Source: Bog-950 sp046329535 (lineage in GTDB: Bacteria > Bacteroidota > Bacteroidia > Chitinophagales > LD1). Taken from it: a stretch of DNA of 64,000 nucleotides. Shown here piece after piece: positions 25,074 through 34,946 of this stretch. The notes beneath the pieces were generated by a model. It made no database searches. It worked only from the letters and a program-made list of their open reading frames with translations, and was not told the origin of the DNA. The position numbers and the translations under genes were made by a program. Within the stretch, counting starts at the first letter, position 1; every line of letters starts with the position of its first letter. The stretch lies in NCBI GenBank assembly GCA_046329535.1, contig JAXLUN010000005.1, positions 248,001 through 312,000 on the forward strand. Direction: 5' to 3'.

Positions 25074-27308
25074 ATGAAAAAGATATACGGATTAACGGTA
25101 TTACTAGCTCAGTTTTTCTTTTCTTTTGGACAGATTGATAGCACAGATAAACAAGTGAACTTAGGTGAAGTTATTATAGCTGACAGTAAGTTTGAAGGAT
25201 TAAAAAGTAATGTGGCACAGCAATCGCAGGTGATAAGCAGTAAAGACTTACAGCGATTGAATGCTCAGAAAACAGGCGATGCGTTGATGACAAGTGGCGC
25301 TGCTTTTGTACAAATGAGTCAGCAAGGAGGTGGGAGTGTGGTTCTTCGTGGTTTTGAAGCCAGCAGAGTTTTAATGGTGGTGGATGGTGTTCGCATGAAT
25401 AACATCCTATACAGAGCAGGGCATTTACAAAATATCATTACGGTAGATAACAATATCTTAGACCGTATTGAAGTATTATATGGCCCCTCGTCAACTGTAT
25501 ATGGAAGCGATGCTTTGGGTGGTGTGGTACACATGCGCACCAAGAACCCAACACTTTCTGGCGATAAGAAGTTTTTAAGTGCGGGGAATGCAATGTTCCG
25601 TTACGGCAGTGTCAATAATGAGTTGACCGGACATGTTGATATCAGTTTGGACGGCAAGAAATTTGCCTCACTCACCTCTGCTACCTTCTCTCGCTTTGGT
25701 GATTTACGTATGGGCAACTATGTAACCAACGCCACAGCCGGATTGTGGACCAGAGATTACTATCAGGCCAGAACCAATGTTTATGATTCTGTAGGTAATG
25801 TGACTGGTCAAAAGGATACGGCCATACTGAACAAGGCAAACAATGTTCAGGCTGGTAGTGGGTATTACCAATATGATGTATTGCAAAAGTTTCTGTTTCA
25901 GCAAACCGAAAATATATCGCATGTATTGAATGTTCAGTTCTCTAATTCATCTATTGTGCCACGCTATGATCGATTGGCAGTAACCTCCGGCTCTACCATT
26001 TTGAAAGATGCTGAATGGTATTATGGACCTCAGCAAAGATTACTGGCGGCTTATGACTTTAACTGGAAGAATGCGGGAGTTCTGGATCTGATAAGTGTTG
26101 GTGTGAATTATCAGAATATTGTAGAAAGCCGGAACAACCGAGGGTTCAACAAAACGTTCCGAACCGAAAGAACCGAAAAAGTAAACATTGTAGGAATTCA
26201 TGTTGACTTTAGAAAAATTATCAAGACACACACATTAAACTTTGGTTTAGAGGGTCAGTTTAATCTTCTCAAGTCATCGGCTGTAGATAGAAATGTTAAT
26301 GTAGACACTACACGCGCTGCAAGCACCCGTTATCCGGATGGTAAAAACAACATGAACTACGTTGCGTTGTATTTAACTCATAATTGGGTTATCTCGCCTA
26401 GGTTTATCTTGAGTGATGGTATTCGTTACAATCTCGTGACCATGAAATCAACTCTAACCGATGCCAGTCAGGATTTTTTCCCTTTACCTTATAACGAATT
26501 GAAAAACCTGCACAATGCTGTGTCCGGTAATTTGGGTTTTGTGGCACTTCCCGGAAAAGGATTCCGAGTAGCTGGTTTATTTAGCACTGGCTTCCGGGCT
26601 CCTAACGTTGATGATATGAGCAAGATATTTGAATCAGTTCCGGGTAGCGTTGTGGTACCAAACAGCAAGTTAAAACCTGAATACACATTAAACGGTGAGT
26701 TAACTCTGGAGAAAACATTTGCTAAACGTTTCCGCATCAGTGCGACTGGTTTCTATACTTACTTTATTAATGCCATTACTGCCGACAAGGGAACCTTTAA
26801 CGGTGCTGATACGGTTGTATATGATGGCACAACAAGCAATGTATTAACTTTAGTAAATAAGAACAAAGCCTACATTGCCGGTGTAACAGCAATCGGTGAA
26901 GCTGATTTAACTGATTGGTTGAGTATCTATGCATCATTCTCCTATACGTATGGCAGAATAGTGACGGATACAACACCATATCCGCTTGATCATGTTGCCC
27001 CTATTTATGGTCGTGCCGGTTTCCGTGCCAACTACAAATGGGTTCGGGGAGAGTTCTTTTCCGTGTTTAACGGTAAAAAAGCTGAGAAGAATTACAACAT
27101 GCTGGGAGAGGATAATTTTGGACAAGGCACAGGAACTGATTTGCCGGGCTGGTTTACTTTAAACGCCCGGATCGGTTTTCAACCGGTTAAATGGTTTGGT
27201 TTTGACTTAGGCTGTGATAACCTGATGGATTTGCGTTATCGTCAATTTGCCTCAGGCATCAGCGCCCCTGGCCGCAATTTCTTTGTAACCGCACGGGTTA
27301 AGTGGTAG
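25074..27308 (+). CDS. TonB-dependent outer-membrane receptor
   Basis: 744 residues. Signal peptide to about 20 (ending FSFGQ). A plug domain follows (about 45-155): VISSKDLQRLNAQKTGDAL, GSVVLRGFEASRVLMVVDG and the typical RIEVLYGPSSTVYGSDALGG. The rest is a 22-strand barrel (about 160-744) that ends in an aromatic/basic strand (NFFVTARVKW). No carboxypeptidase-like N-terminal domain of the SusC type is present, so it is a classical receptor, resembling those for heme, siderophores or cobalamin. Conserved histidines that would settle heme binding are not visible to me. The receptor would be energised by the TonB proteins near the window start. It is the second gene after a small exported protein. 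Confidence 0.9.
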   Translation: MKKIYGLTVLLAQFFFSFGQIDSTDKQVNLGEVIIADSKFEGLKSNVAQQSQVISSKDLQRLNAQKTGDALMTSGAAFVQMSQQGGGSVVLRGFEASRVLMVVDGVRMNNILYRAGHLQNIITVDNNILDRIEVLYGPSSTVYGSDALGGVVHMRTKNPTLSGDKKFLSAGNAMFRYGSVNNELTGHVDISLDGKKFASLTSATFSRFGDLRMGNYVTNATAGLWTRDYYQARTNVYDSVGNVTGQKDTAILNKANNVQAGSGYYQYDVLQKFLFQQTENISHVLNVQFSNSSIVPRYDRLAVTSGSTILKDAEWYYGPQQRLLAAYDFNWKNAGVLDLISVGVNYQNIVESRNNRGFNKTFRTERTEKVNIVGIHVDFRKIIKTHTLNFGLEGQFNLLKSSAVDRNVNVDTTRAASTRYPDGKNNMNYVALYLTHNWVISPRFILSDGIRYNLVTMKSTLTDASQDFFPLPYNELKNLHNAVSGNLGFVALPGKGFRVAGLFSTGFRAPNVDDMSKIFESVPGSVVVPNSKLKPEYTLNGELTLEKTFAKRFRISATGFYTYFINAITADKGTFNGADTVVYDGTTSNVLTLVNKNKAYIAGVTAIGEADLTDWLSIYASFSYTYGRIVTDTTPYPLDHVAPIYGRAGFRANYKWVRGEFFSVFNGKKAEKNYNMLGEDNFGQGTGTDLPGWFTLNARIGFQPVKWFGFDLGCDNLMDLRYRQFASGISAPGRNFFVTARVKW

Positions 27309-27361
27309 CGAGAATGTAATCAACATTCAAACTGCAATGAAGAAGTAACTATGTCTCGAAT

Positions 27362-27431
27362 AGAATGACGAGCCCTTTCAGTTTTGGCAGGCAGAGTGAT
27401 GCCCGATTGTCACGGTTTTGTCATTCTTTTT
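27362..27431 (+). terminator. Possible terminator after the receptor gene
   Basis: AGAATGAC (27362-27369) can pair with GTCATTCT (27420-27427), which is followed by a short T-run, with a 50-base loop that itself contains a small GGCA/TGCC hairpin. The long loop makes this a weak candidate. Confidence 0.35.
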
Positions 27432-27484
27432 GAGAAGTTATGTATTACAACGAAATCACCTTTTTCTTTACACAAAACAACCTT

Positions 27485-29569
27485 ATGAAAAACATTTTAT
27501 CCATTTCGTTTATTGCTTTATTGGTCACGGTAAGCCAGTGTACTCTAGCTCAGAGTGAGAATTTATGCGGTTCTGATTTTATGCGTCAGCAGTTATTGCA
27601 GAAACATCCCGAGATTCTGCAGTCGGAGCAAGAGCTACAGAACTTTACCAATCAGTTCAATCCTCAGGAAGGACAGCGCTCAGGACCAATCATTATTCCG
27701 GTTGTGTTTCATATTCTTCATCGCGGAGGTAGTGAAAACATTACAGATGCACAGGTGCTTGACCAAATGCGTATTTTGAATGAAGATTATAACCAACTGA
27801 ATTCGGACCTGTCTGCTGTTATTCCTTCCTTTCAAAGTCTTATTGCCAATATTGGCATTGAGTTCCGGTTAGCATCTAAAGACCCCGAAGGGAATTGTAC
27901 CAATGGGATTGAACATATTTGGGGAAGTCAGACGTATGGAGGTACCGATTTTTGTAAACTTAATCCCTGGCCTCGGGATAATTATCTGAATGTTTGGGTT
28001 TACAGCAAAATGGAAAATGGAGTGGCCGGCTACGCCTATTTACCCGGTAGCGTTCCGAATGTTGGAGAACTCCCTATGATTGATGGAATCAATATACTTA
28101 GTCAGTATATTGGTAGTGTTGGCACTTCATCTTTAAATACCAGCCGCGCCTTAACACACGAAATTGGCCATTATCTGAATCTGAAGCATCCTTGGGGCGA
28201 TACCAATAGTCCGGGAGTGGCTTGTGGAGATGATGATGTCAATGATACTCCCATCACTAAAGGTTGGCTGTATTGTCCATCATCTAACTCGGCAAAGGTT
28301 TGCAATCCAAACGTGATTGAGAATTACCAAAACTTTATGGATTATTCCTATTGCTCTAAAATGTTTACTGAGGGCCAGAAAACCAGAATGCTCGCCTCGC
28401 TAAACAATGGGACGGCATCGCGAAGTAGTTTATGGAGTACCGGAAATTTGACAGTTACCGGAGTTGACCAGATACCTGCACCTTCTTGTGCCCCTATCTG
28501 TGATTTTAGCGCAAATAAACTTTTTGTCTGTGTAGGAACACCGGTTACCTATACTGACAATTCCTACAATGGAGATATTACCACCCGCTTATGGGATTTA
28601 CCGGGAGCAAGTGTATCCACTTCTAGCACCCCCTCTGTAACTGTTACATATAGTTCTGCCGGAACATATCCGGTAACATTAAATGTAGTGAATGCTAATG
28701 GCAGTTCTACTAAAACGCAACATCTGGTTACCGTTAAGGAAACTTCCGGATTTGTAGCTCCTTACTATACCGGTTTTGAAGACCCGAATGAATTTGATTA
28801 TTGGTGGGCACCTGTGAATGTTGATAGAGATGAACCAAAATTTCAATATTGCAATTTTGCCGGCAGGTTTGCCTCTAAGTCAGTTTTTCTAAATACATAC
28901 AGAAACCGGGCTGATATGAATATTGATGAATTGATTTCACCTCCTTTCAATTGTTCTACACTGGATAATAACACGGCTAAACTATCTTTCTACTATTCCT
29001 TTGCTACCTGGAACAGTCAATTCGATTTTTACTCGAGCAACATCACATTCCCGGACTCAATGGTAGTGCTGGCATCTAAAGATTGCGGCAATACCTGGAC
29101 AAAAATTTATTCGGATGGTACTAACGGCCTGTTTAACGCAGCTTATCAAGATGGCTATTTTGTTCCTGGAACCGATTGGATATTCTGGAAAAAGGTAAGT
29201 GCTAATATTCCTGTTGCTTTCCGGGTGGCTGATGTTCGTTTCCGTTTAGTCGTGATGAGTTCTCATGAGGCGAACAACTTTTATCTGGATGACTGGAATG
29301 TAGGTTTAGCACCTACAGGTATTCAGGAAACTGTTTTTGAAGATGTTCGGGTGTTCCCTAATCCGTTTACATCTACTATTCGCATTGAATACGTAACTGG
29401 TTCACAAACCACTTTTGAATTGCACGATGTTGCCGGACGGATGTTGTTGTCAGGTACTTTGCCAAAAGAAAATGAATTGGACCTATCTGCTGTTCAAAAC
29501 AGTGGTGTTTATCTGCTTACTTTAAAACAGGCTGCAGGAACTAAAACACTCCGACTGATAAGGCAGTAA
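27485..29569 (+). CDS. Secreted M43-type zinc metalloprotease with PKD and T9SS domains
   Basis: 694 residues from the ATG at 27485, giving a signal peptide ending TLAQ; the upstream in-frame ATG at 27440 is less likely. The catalytic domain (about 60-320) has the pappalysin-type zinc motif HEIGHYLNLKH starting at His225, with MDYSYCSKMF (Met-turn) downstream near residue 288. A PKD domain follows (about 335-415, TTRLWDLPGA, YSSAGTYPVTL), then a lectin/jelly-roll-like region (430-610), then a type A T9SS sorting domain (about 620-694). The enzyme is predicted to be secreted and to cleave extracellular proteins. Cysteine pairs around the catalytic site suit an oxidising environment. Monocistronic with a strong terminator. 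Confidence 0.92.
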   Translation: MKNILSISFIALLVTVSQCTLAQSENLCGSDFMRQQLLQKHPEILQSEQELQNFTNQFNPQEGQRSGPIIIPVVFHILHRGGSENITDAQVLDQMRILNEDYNQLNSDLSAVIPSFQSLIANIGIEFRLASKDPEGNCTNGIEHIWGSQTYGGTDFCKLNPWPRDNYLNVWVYSKMENGVAGYAYLPGSVPNVGELPMIDGINILSQYIGSVGTSSLNTSRALTHEIGHYLNLKHPWGDTNSPGVACGDDDVNDTPITKGWLYCPSSNSAKVCNPNVIENYQNFMDYSYCSKMFTEGQKTRMLASLNNGTASRSSLWSTGNLTVTGVDQIPAPSCAPICDFSANKLFVCVGTPVTYTDNSYNGDITTRLWDLPGASVSTSSTPSVTVTYSSAGTYPVTLNVVNANGSSTKTQHLVTVKETSGFVAPYYTGFEDPNEFDYWWAPVNVDRDEPKFQYCNFAGRFASKSVFLNTYRNRADMNIDELISPPFNCSTLDNNTAKLSFYYSFATWNSQFDFYSSNITFPDSMVVLASKDCGNTWTKIYSDGTNGLFNAAYQDGYFVPGTDWIFWKKVSANIPVAFRVADVRFRLVVMSSHEANNFYLDDWNVGLAPTGIQETVFEDVRVFPNPFTSTIRIEYVTGSQTTFELHDVAGRMLLSGTLPKENELDLSAVQNSGVYLLTLKQAAGTKTLRLIRQ

Positions 29570-29585
29570 TCATTTATCCTATCGT

Positions 29586-29628
29586 AAAAAAGGAGTTTAC
29601 CCATCGTTTAGGGTAGGCTCCTTTTTTT
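29586..29628. terminator. Terminator after the M43 protease gene
   Basis: AAAAAAGGAG (29586-29595) pairs with CTCCTTTTTT (29618-29627), and inside it TACCC (29598-29602) pairs with GGGTA (29611-29615). T-runs occur on both strands, so it can also serve the minus-strand gene ending at 29655. Confidence 0.88.
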
Positions 29629-29654
29629 GCGCCTATTATGAGTGCTTGGATCAC

Positions 29655-30971
29655 TTATTTGCCCTGCTGTATATCGTTACTGTTTACAACATACTCCCAT
29701 TTTTTATCTCCTCCTTTACCAAATATTTCCATTTTACAAGTTCGATCTCCGACTGGTCCTGAAATAGAAATCTTACCAAAATTTTTTCGGTAGAGTAACG
29801 TGCCAGGCACCGAGTAGGAGTTGACGTAGCCATTTGTTCTGATGCGTATTACCGGGCTTGTAAGAGGAGAAGATGTAAAATCATACATCGGGTATCCTTT
29901 CCAGTTTCGCTTACTCATTTCACTAAAGTGTTTATCTCCCGATAAAAATACTACCCCCTTAATGTTGTTGTTTGCAATAAAGTCAAGCAGGCGATTTCTC
30001 TCTACCGGATATTTGGCATAAGATTCCCCATAATAGCTATCGTTCAGCACCTGCGAGCCGCTGCAAATAAATTTAAACGTAGCATTGCTGGTAAGTAGCT
30101 TGTTCTGGAGCCATTGCATTTGTTGGTCACCCAGATAGGCACCAGCTGTATCTCCTTCCGGGGCCCGATAAAAACGGTCATCGGTCATCAGAAACTCAGC
30201 ATCATAATACCTGAAACTAAAATAGTTTCCACGAAATGAATCTGATTCATTATAGGTGTTGGGCCAAAAGCCTTTAAATACTTTTAGTGCTGTATCTTTT
30301 AAGGGAAAAGTTCTGTCGGCATCATTCCAACCATAATCGTGATCATCCCAAATGGAATAGTTCGGCTGTTGAGCCAAAAAAAACTGCAATACGGGAAACA
30401 GGTTTCTTATTTTCAGGTTTCTGTTGAACATACCATCATAGCTGTTATAATGTTTGTTGAAATAGTACACATTATCGCCCAGCCAAAGCATGAAGTCTGA
30501 TTTTTTTCTTCGCATTATTTCAAATATTCCTGCTGAAAAACCCGGAAAAATGAAGCGTGAAACATCGGTATTCATCAGGGCACAGGAGCCCACCAGAAAA
30601 TCAAAGTCTTTTACGCTGGTATCGGCCTGGGTGGTGAATATGCACTTCGGATGCAGACCCACACCCTCTATGAAATCAACCTTGTAAACATGATCGGGCT
30701 GAAGTCCTGTAAAATCCATATTGAGTGCTGTAACTCCTGTGCTGTTGTTTATTTTATTGAACCCGGTAGGGGAGAAGGTAGTTTTTTCTACGGTGTCTAT
30801 CAACAGCGCCATATTTTGCCCATCTCCTTTGTATGCAATCCAAACGCGGGCAGAAGTTCCGGTTACAGAGCCAACAATAGGGCCGGTAATCAATTTGGCT
30901 TTTTCCGGGTTTTGTGCCCAGCAAACAGTGGAGTATATTAAGACGAAAAGAGCCGGTAAAAAGTTCTTCAT
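29655..30971 (-). CDS. PhoD-like phosphatase, secreted (longer form)
   Basis: 438 residues from the ATG at 30971, which gives a signal peptide ending CWAQ. The N-terminal 110 residues form the beta-domain seen in full-length PhoD (GPIVGSVTGTSARVW). The catalytic part has DFDFLVGSCAL, LWLGDNVYYF, SIWDDHDYGWND and VVFLSGDKHFSEM, with the characteristic WDDHD motif shared with the protein at 15918. Expected to hydrolyse phosphoesters outside the cytoplasm. Candidate -7 elements (TACCTTTG and TATATTTG on the minus strand) lie just upstream. It converges with the M43 protease gene. The two PhoD-like proteins differ in N-terminal architecture and are not recent duplicates. Confidence 0.88.
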   Translation of the reverse strand: MKNFLPALFVLIYSTVCWAQNPEKAKLITGPIVGSVTGTSARVWIAYKGDGQNMALLIDTVEKTTFSPTGFNKINNSTGVTALNMDFTGLQPDHVYKVDFIEGVGLHPKCIFTTQADTSVKDFDFLVGSCALMNTDVSRFIFPGFSAGIFEIMRRKKSDFMLWLGDNVYYFNKHYNSYDGMFNRNLKIRNLFPVLQFFLAQQPNYSIWDDHDYGWNDADRTFPLKDTALKVFKGFWPNTYNESDSFRGNYFSFRYYDAEFLMTDDRFYRAPEGDTAGAYLGDQQMQWLQNKLLTSNATFKFICSGSQVLNDSYYGESYAKYPVERNRLLDFIANNNIKGVVFLSGDKHFSEMSKRNWKGYPMYDFTSSPLTSPVIRIRTNGYVNSYSVPGTLLYRKNFGKISISGPVGDRTCKMEIFGKGGDKKWEYVVNSNDIQQGK

Positions 30972-30990
30972 GAGAGATGGGGATTTTGGG

Positions 30991-31014
30991 CAAATATAGG
31001 TATAGTCAAAGGTA
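30991..31014 (-). promoter_or_regulatory. Two candidate -7 elements for the PhoD-like gene
   Basis: On the minus strand TATATTTG (30998-30991) and TACCTTTG (31014-31007) both match TAnnTTTG. They lie 20 and 36 bases before the chosen ATG at 30971, and both fall inside the longer in-frame extension, which supports the shorter start. A clear -33 element is not seen. Confidence 0.45.
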
Positions 31015-31135
31015 AGTTTATTCATGTTTTATAGTAAGCGATTTTTTAACCTGAAATAATTTATGTGTTTTAAGAGGTATTCTGCTTTTTAGTCTGTTCT
31101 TTTGAATGATTGTTTTTTTTCTCTCAATCAAACCT

Positions 31136-32020
31136 ATGTTCAGACCGGTTATCTTATCTGCGGTTCTTACCCTGTTATATGTTTATTGCCATGGTGCAGG
31201 AAATGAATTGAATGATAGCCTGCCTCCTGTAAGTATATTAACGTGGAATATTAAGATGCTTCCAAGGGGTGCAACTTTCCTTCATCATCATCCCATTATC
31301 CGGGCCCGTATTATCCCCGATGTGTTAATTAAAGAGGGAGCCGATGTAGTGGTATTTCAGGAAGCTTATGATGGGAAGGCAGTGCGTATGCTTCGCAAAA
31401 AGCTGAAATCTTTTTACCCATACACACAAGGGTACCAGAACCGAAAGGTGATTACTTACAAACGAGCCGGTGGCGTATTGATGTTCAGCAAATATCCTTT
31501 AAAAGAAATTGAGAGTATTAAATACTCATGGCTGGAGGGGATTGATAAAGCGGCAGCTAAAGGTGCACTATTAGTAGAAGTAGAACACCCGCAGAAAAAA
31601 TTTCAGTTATTGGGAACACATATGGAGGCCGGGGGGAGCCGGGAGTTAAAAATATCGCAGTATAAAGAAGCCGGTGAATTGCTTAAGCGTCACGAGCAAA
31701 CCGGCATACCTCAATTTGCCTGTGGCGATTTTAATACCCGAAAATCGGACACGGTTTTATATCCTAAGCTAATTACTGCTCTTCAGGTAGAAGATGGTGA
31801 TATATGCACCAGCCTGCAATGTACCAGCGATCATTTACTGAACGATATGGATACTTACAACCCAGATAAGCGTCACCTGATTGATTATGTATTTATGAAA
31901 CCAAACGGCATTCAAACGCAGATAGCTACCCGCAGCGTTATGCGTTATACGCATCCATGGCATAAAAAGCATCAGGATTTATCGGACCATTTTGCTGTAT
32001 TACTTAAAACCAGATGGTGA
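31136..32020 (+). CDS. Endonuclease/exonuclease/phosphatase-family hydrolase, probably exported
   Basis: 294 residues from the ATG at 31136, giving a signal-like N-terminus (PVILSAVLTLLYVYC); an ATG ten codons earlier is possible. The EEP fold motifs appear in order: LTWNIKM, VVFQEAYD (catalytic Glu), LLGTHMEAG, FACGDFNTR (GDxN) and the terminal LSDHFAVL (SDH). The family contains sphingomyelinases, nucleases and inositol phosphatases. An exported form with this core size most resembles sphingomyelinase/phosphodiesterase-type members, but the substrate is not determined by these motifs. It ends at a perfect 19-base-pair terminator shared with the HtrA gene. Confidence 0.85.
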   Translation: MFRPVILSAVLTLLYVYCHGAGNELNDSLPPVSILTWNIKMLPRGATFLHHHPIIRARIIPDVLIKEGADVVVFQEAYDGKAVRMLRKKLKSFYPYTQGYQNRKVITYKRAGGVLMFSKYPLKEIESIKYSWLEGIDKAAAKGALLVEVEHPQKKFQLLGTHMEAGGSRELKISQYKEAGELLKRHEQTGIPQFACGDFNTRKSDTVLYPKLITALQVEDGDICTSLQCTSDHLLNDMDTYNPDKRHLIDYVFMKPNGIQTQIATRSVMRYTHPWHKKHQDLSDHFAVLLKTRW

Positions 32021-32056
32021 TAGTGTTTAGATATTCAGCAGCAGTTTCAATAGATT

Positions 32057-32102
32057 AACGCAACAAAAAAGCCACCGATATCAGTGGCTTTTTTGTTGCG
32101 TT
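32057..32102. terminator. Bidirectional terminator, 19-bp perfect stem
   Basis: The arm at 32057-32075 (AACGCAACAAAAAAGCCAC) is exactly complementary to 32084-32102 around an eight-base loop, with T-runs on both strands. It separates the convergent EEP hydrolase and HtrA genes. Confidence 0.95.
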
Positions 32103-32115
32103 AGAAGAAGGTTTA

Positions 32116-33612
32116 TTACATTCTAAATGCATACAGATAGCTCATTGGCTTATTCGGATAAATACCTTCCACCAGAACTTTGCCGTTTTTGTTTTTAAGA
32201 ATATTCACCAGGTCATCTACGTTAGAAACGGTTTCATCATCTATCTGAGTGATGATAAATCCTTTCCGGATATCAGTGAATTCGGCCAGTTTTCCGTTTT
32301 GGAGGTCAGTTACTTTTACACCGCCCTCAAGCCCTAGATTTCGCAATTCATTAGCACTGAGGTTTTCCACCTTTATTCCCAAAACACCCAGTATGTCTTT
32401 GGTATTATCTATCTGCGCAATGGTGTTGTATTTGTTTTTTAACTGCACTACAGCTGTCGCTGTTTTCCCATCCCGAATGTATTCTACATTCAGTCTGTCA
32501 CTTGGGCGATATTTGGCTACCTGCTCCTGTAGTTCTGGTGATGAGTTTACGCTGAATCCGTTTATTTTAGTAATAACATCTTTGTTTTTCAGGCCGGCTT
32601 CTTCTGCAGCGGAACCTTTATTCACGCCATCCACATACACACCATAGGGTTTATCAAAACCAACTTCTTTGGCCGTTTTGTCATCCATAGTGCGAATAGT
32701 AACACCTAAAAATCCGCGTTGTGTTACACCAAACTTCTGCAGGTCGAAAATTACTTTCTTCACGATGTTGGAAGGAACCGCAAATGAGTAACCTGCATAC
32801 GAACCGGTTGGAGAGGCAATGGCGGTATTGATGCCTACCAGCTCACCGCTCACATTCACCAGTGCACCACCGCTATTGCCCGGATTTACAGCTGCATCGG
32901 TTTGTATAAACGATTCAATGGCTGTGCTATTCTGTTTCTGTGCTTCCCCTCCCAAAATATTAATATTACGTCCTTTGGCACTTACAATACCTGCTGTAAC
33001 GGTCGATTCTAAATTAAATGGATTTCCTACTGCCATCACCCATTCACCAATGAGAACAGAATCGCTGTTGGCAAAATTGATGGATGGTAAGTCACTGGCT
33101 TCAATCTTTACAAGGGCTAAATCCGTATCTGTATCACGACCAATAATCTTAGCCTTATATGATTTATTGTTATTCATCATTACCTCCACCTCATCGGCAT
33201 TTTCAACCACATGATTATTCGTCACAATGTATCCGTCTTTTGATACAATTACTCCAGATCCTGTTGCTACTTGTGGCTGGCTCTGATAAGGGCTGGGGCC
33301 ATGGAAATATTTAAAAAAGTCATTCCCAAAGAAATCCTGAAACGGATCTTGCTGACCATGCAAAGACGCTTTTTCTGCCTTGAAAGTTGATTTAATATGC
33401 ACTACACTCGGAGTGGATGTAGCTGCGGCATATCGTAAGTCAATGGGCTGTGCCATTGTAGAGGGTGCGTAGCCGGCCAATCGGGTTGGTGCTGGTTGCT
33501 CCAGAATAGAGACCTGCTGTTTGTTGAATCCGAAATAATTGAACGTAGCTACCGCTGCAAAGGCACTGATAAAGGCCACCAGGGCTGTAAATCCGATTTT
33601 TCTGATGCTCAT
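32116..33612 (-). CDS. degP: HtrA/DegP-family serine protease
   Basis: 498 residues. An N-terminal hydrophobic segment (about 8-25) exports or anchors the protein in the periplasm. The trypsin-like domain (about 115-300) has the catalytic triad: His134 in VTNNHVVE, Asp164 in DTDTDLALVK and Ser247 in NPGNSGGAL. Two PDZ domains follow (about 305-390, GFLGVTIRTM; and about 405-490, ILGVLGIKVENL). The role is degradation or refolding of damaged envelope proteins. The Q-rich linker typical of DegP (PFQDFFGNDFFKYF) lies before the active-site region. A -7 element is found at 33657-33650. The gene converges with the EEP hydrolase. Confidence 0.95.
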   Translation of the reverse strand: MSIRKIGFTALVAFISAFAAVATFNYFGFNKQQVSILEQPAPTRLAGYAPSTMAQPIDLRYAAATSTPSVVHIKSTFKAEKASLHGQQDPFQDFFGNDFFKYFHGPSPYQSQPQVATGSGVIVSKDGYIVTNNHVVENADEVEVMMNNNKSYKAKIIGRDTDTDLALVKIEASDLPSINFANSDSVLIGEWVMAVGNPFNLESTVTAGIVSAKGRNINILGGEAQKQNSTAIESFIQTDAAVNPGNSGGALVNVSGELVGINTAIASPTGSYAGYSFAVPSNIVKKVIFDLQKFGVTQRGFLGVTIRTMDDKTAKEVGFDKPYGVYVDGVNKGSAAEEAGLKNKDVITKINGFSVNSSPELQEQVAKYRPSDRLNVEYIRDGKTATAVVQLKNKYNTIAQIDNTKDILGVLGIKVENLSANELRNLGLEGGVKVTDLQNGKLAEFTDIRKGFIITQIDDETVSNVDDLVNILKNKNGKVLVEGIYPNKPMSYLYAFRM

Positions 33613-33649
33613 ATTTATTGATTTTTATTTTTACGAAACGATTGTGAGC

Positions 33650-33657
33650 CAAAGTTA
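33650..33657 (-). promoter_or_regulatory. Candidate -7 element for degP
   Basis: TAACTTTG read on the minus strand matches TAnnTTTG and lies 38 bases before the start. TTG at 33681-33679 (minus strand) could be the -33 element at a spacing of 21 bases. Confidence 0.45.
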
Positions 33658-33723
33658 TTTCACTCTCGCTGTATTTAGCAAGTTATATAGCGCACTCTTA
33701 ACCCGTTTTAACACCAACCATTA

Positions 33724-34503
33724 ATGACCGTTAATTTCTATAAATATCAGGGTACCGGAAATGATTTTGTGATGATTGATAACCGCACTCTTGGTTTAGG
33801 GCGTGATCGTGAATTGATTGAACGCCTTTGCCACCGAAGATTTGGTATTGGTGCCGATGGGCTTATTTATCTTCAGAACAGAGAAGGCTATGATTTTGAA
33901 ATGGTTTATTTTAATAGTGATGGGAATGAAAGTTCTATGTGTGGAAATGGCGGAAGATGTCTGATACGGTTTGCCCATGATTTAGGCATTGTTTCATCCC
34001 GCTGCAACTTTTGGGCAATTGATGGCGAGCACGAAGGTGAAATACTGGATAATGGAATAGTATCAATCAAGATGAAAGATGTGGATTTTGTTGAAAGTAG
34101 AAATGGGGATTACATTATGAATACCGGGTCTCCGCATTACGTTCAAATGGTTAATGAAGTGAAGGCTTTGAGGGTAGTGGCAGAAGCACAAAAGATACGC
34201 TACAGTGAACACTTTACAGCCGAGGGAATCAACGTGAACTTTGTTCAGAAACTTAGTCATAATGAACTTTTTGTGAGAACATATGAAAGAGGGGTGGAAG
34301 ATGAAACTCTATCCTGTGGTACTGGTGTTGTTGCCAGTGCCATCAGTTTATCACATCAAAGCGGTCAGCTAATCAGTTTGGTTAAAGTGGAAACTTTGGG
34401 AGGTAAACTACAGGTAAGTTTTGAGCCAAGATTGAACACCTACCGCAATATTTTTCTGCAAGGCCCAGCTGAAAAAGTTTATCAGGGTTTAGTGGATGTA
34501 TAG
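33724..34503 (+). CDS. dapF: Diaminopimelate epimerase
   Basis: 259 residues. Converts LL- to meso-diaminopimelate for lysine and peptidoglycan synthesis. Both catalytic cysteines are present: Cys73 in SMCGNGGRC and Cys198 in LSCGTGV. The substrate-binding N-terminal signature YQGTGNDFVMID and FNSDGNES are also typical. The length fits the family. It is divergent from degP with about 110 bases between starts and converges on the GtrA gene 20 bases downstream. No other lysine genes are nearby. Confidence 0.96.
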   Translation: MTVNFYKYQGTGNDFVMIDNRTLGLGRDRELIERLCHRRFGIGADGLIYLQNREGYDFEMVYFNSDGNESSMCGNGGRCLIRFAHDLGIVSSRCNFWAIDGEHEGEILDNGIVSIKMKDVDFVESRNGDYIMNTGSPHYVQMVNEVKALRVVAEAQKIRYSEHFTAEGINVNFVQKLSHNELFVRTYERGVEDETLSCGTGVVASAISLSHQSGQLISLVKVETLGGKLQVSFEPRLNTYRNIFLQGPAEKVYQGLVDV

Positions 34504-34523
34504 ACTACAGAATTCTCAATTCT

Positions 34524-34946
34524 TTATTTTTTAAACACCCAATATTTTTGCAAGGTAAAGTTGAACCCTAATGAAACTAATGCATCTACGCATAACCGAC
34601 TTATCTTATAATCCATCTTTATCAACTCGGTAAGCAGGTAGGTGCCTGAACTTTTTAGTGCTATACTGCCTAATACCACAAAAACAAATCTACGTAATTG
34701 TCTTCGCTTAGATACCTGACGGTTGTTAAATGCCCAGTATCGGTTCAACGAAAAATTAATCACAGCTCCGAATAAGCCACTTATAATAATAGACCAGGTA
34801 TAGAAAATGTGACCATATTCAGTCAGCGCAATCATCAGGCAGTAGTCAAATACTCCTCCTGTAAAGGCGGAGAATTGAGCCTTACCAAATGTATAAGCCG
34901 ACTGGCGAAATTTATGAGGAAACTTAGATGAGCTTTTCTTTTCCAT
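34524..34946 (-). CDS. GtrA-family membrane protein
   Basis: 140 residues with four hydrophobic segments (about 22-40, 48-66, 85-103, 112-130). Conserved GtrA features are visible: FSAFTGGVFDYCLM near the N-terminus, the NFSLNRYWAFNNR motif and the closing NFTLQKYWVFKK. GtrA-like proteins are thought to help flip or present lipid-linked sugars for cell-surface polysaccharides. The start overlaps the end of the CDP-alcohol transferase-like gene by 23 bases, so the two are translationally linked and may modify or use the same lipid. Confidence 0.85.
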   Translation of the reverse strand: MEKKSSSKFPHKFRQSAYTFGKAQFSAFTGGVFDYCLMIALTEYGHIFYTWSIIISGLFGAVINFSLNRYWAFNNRQVSKRRQLRRFVFVVLGSIALKSSGTYLLTELIKMDYKISRLCVDALVSLGFNFTLQKYWVFKK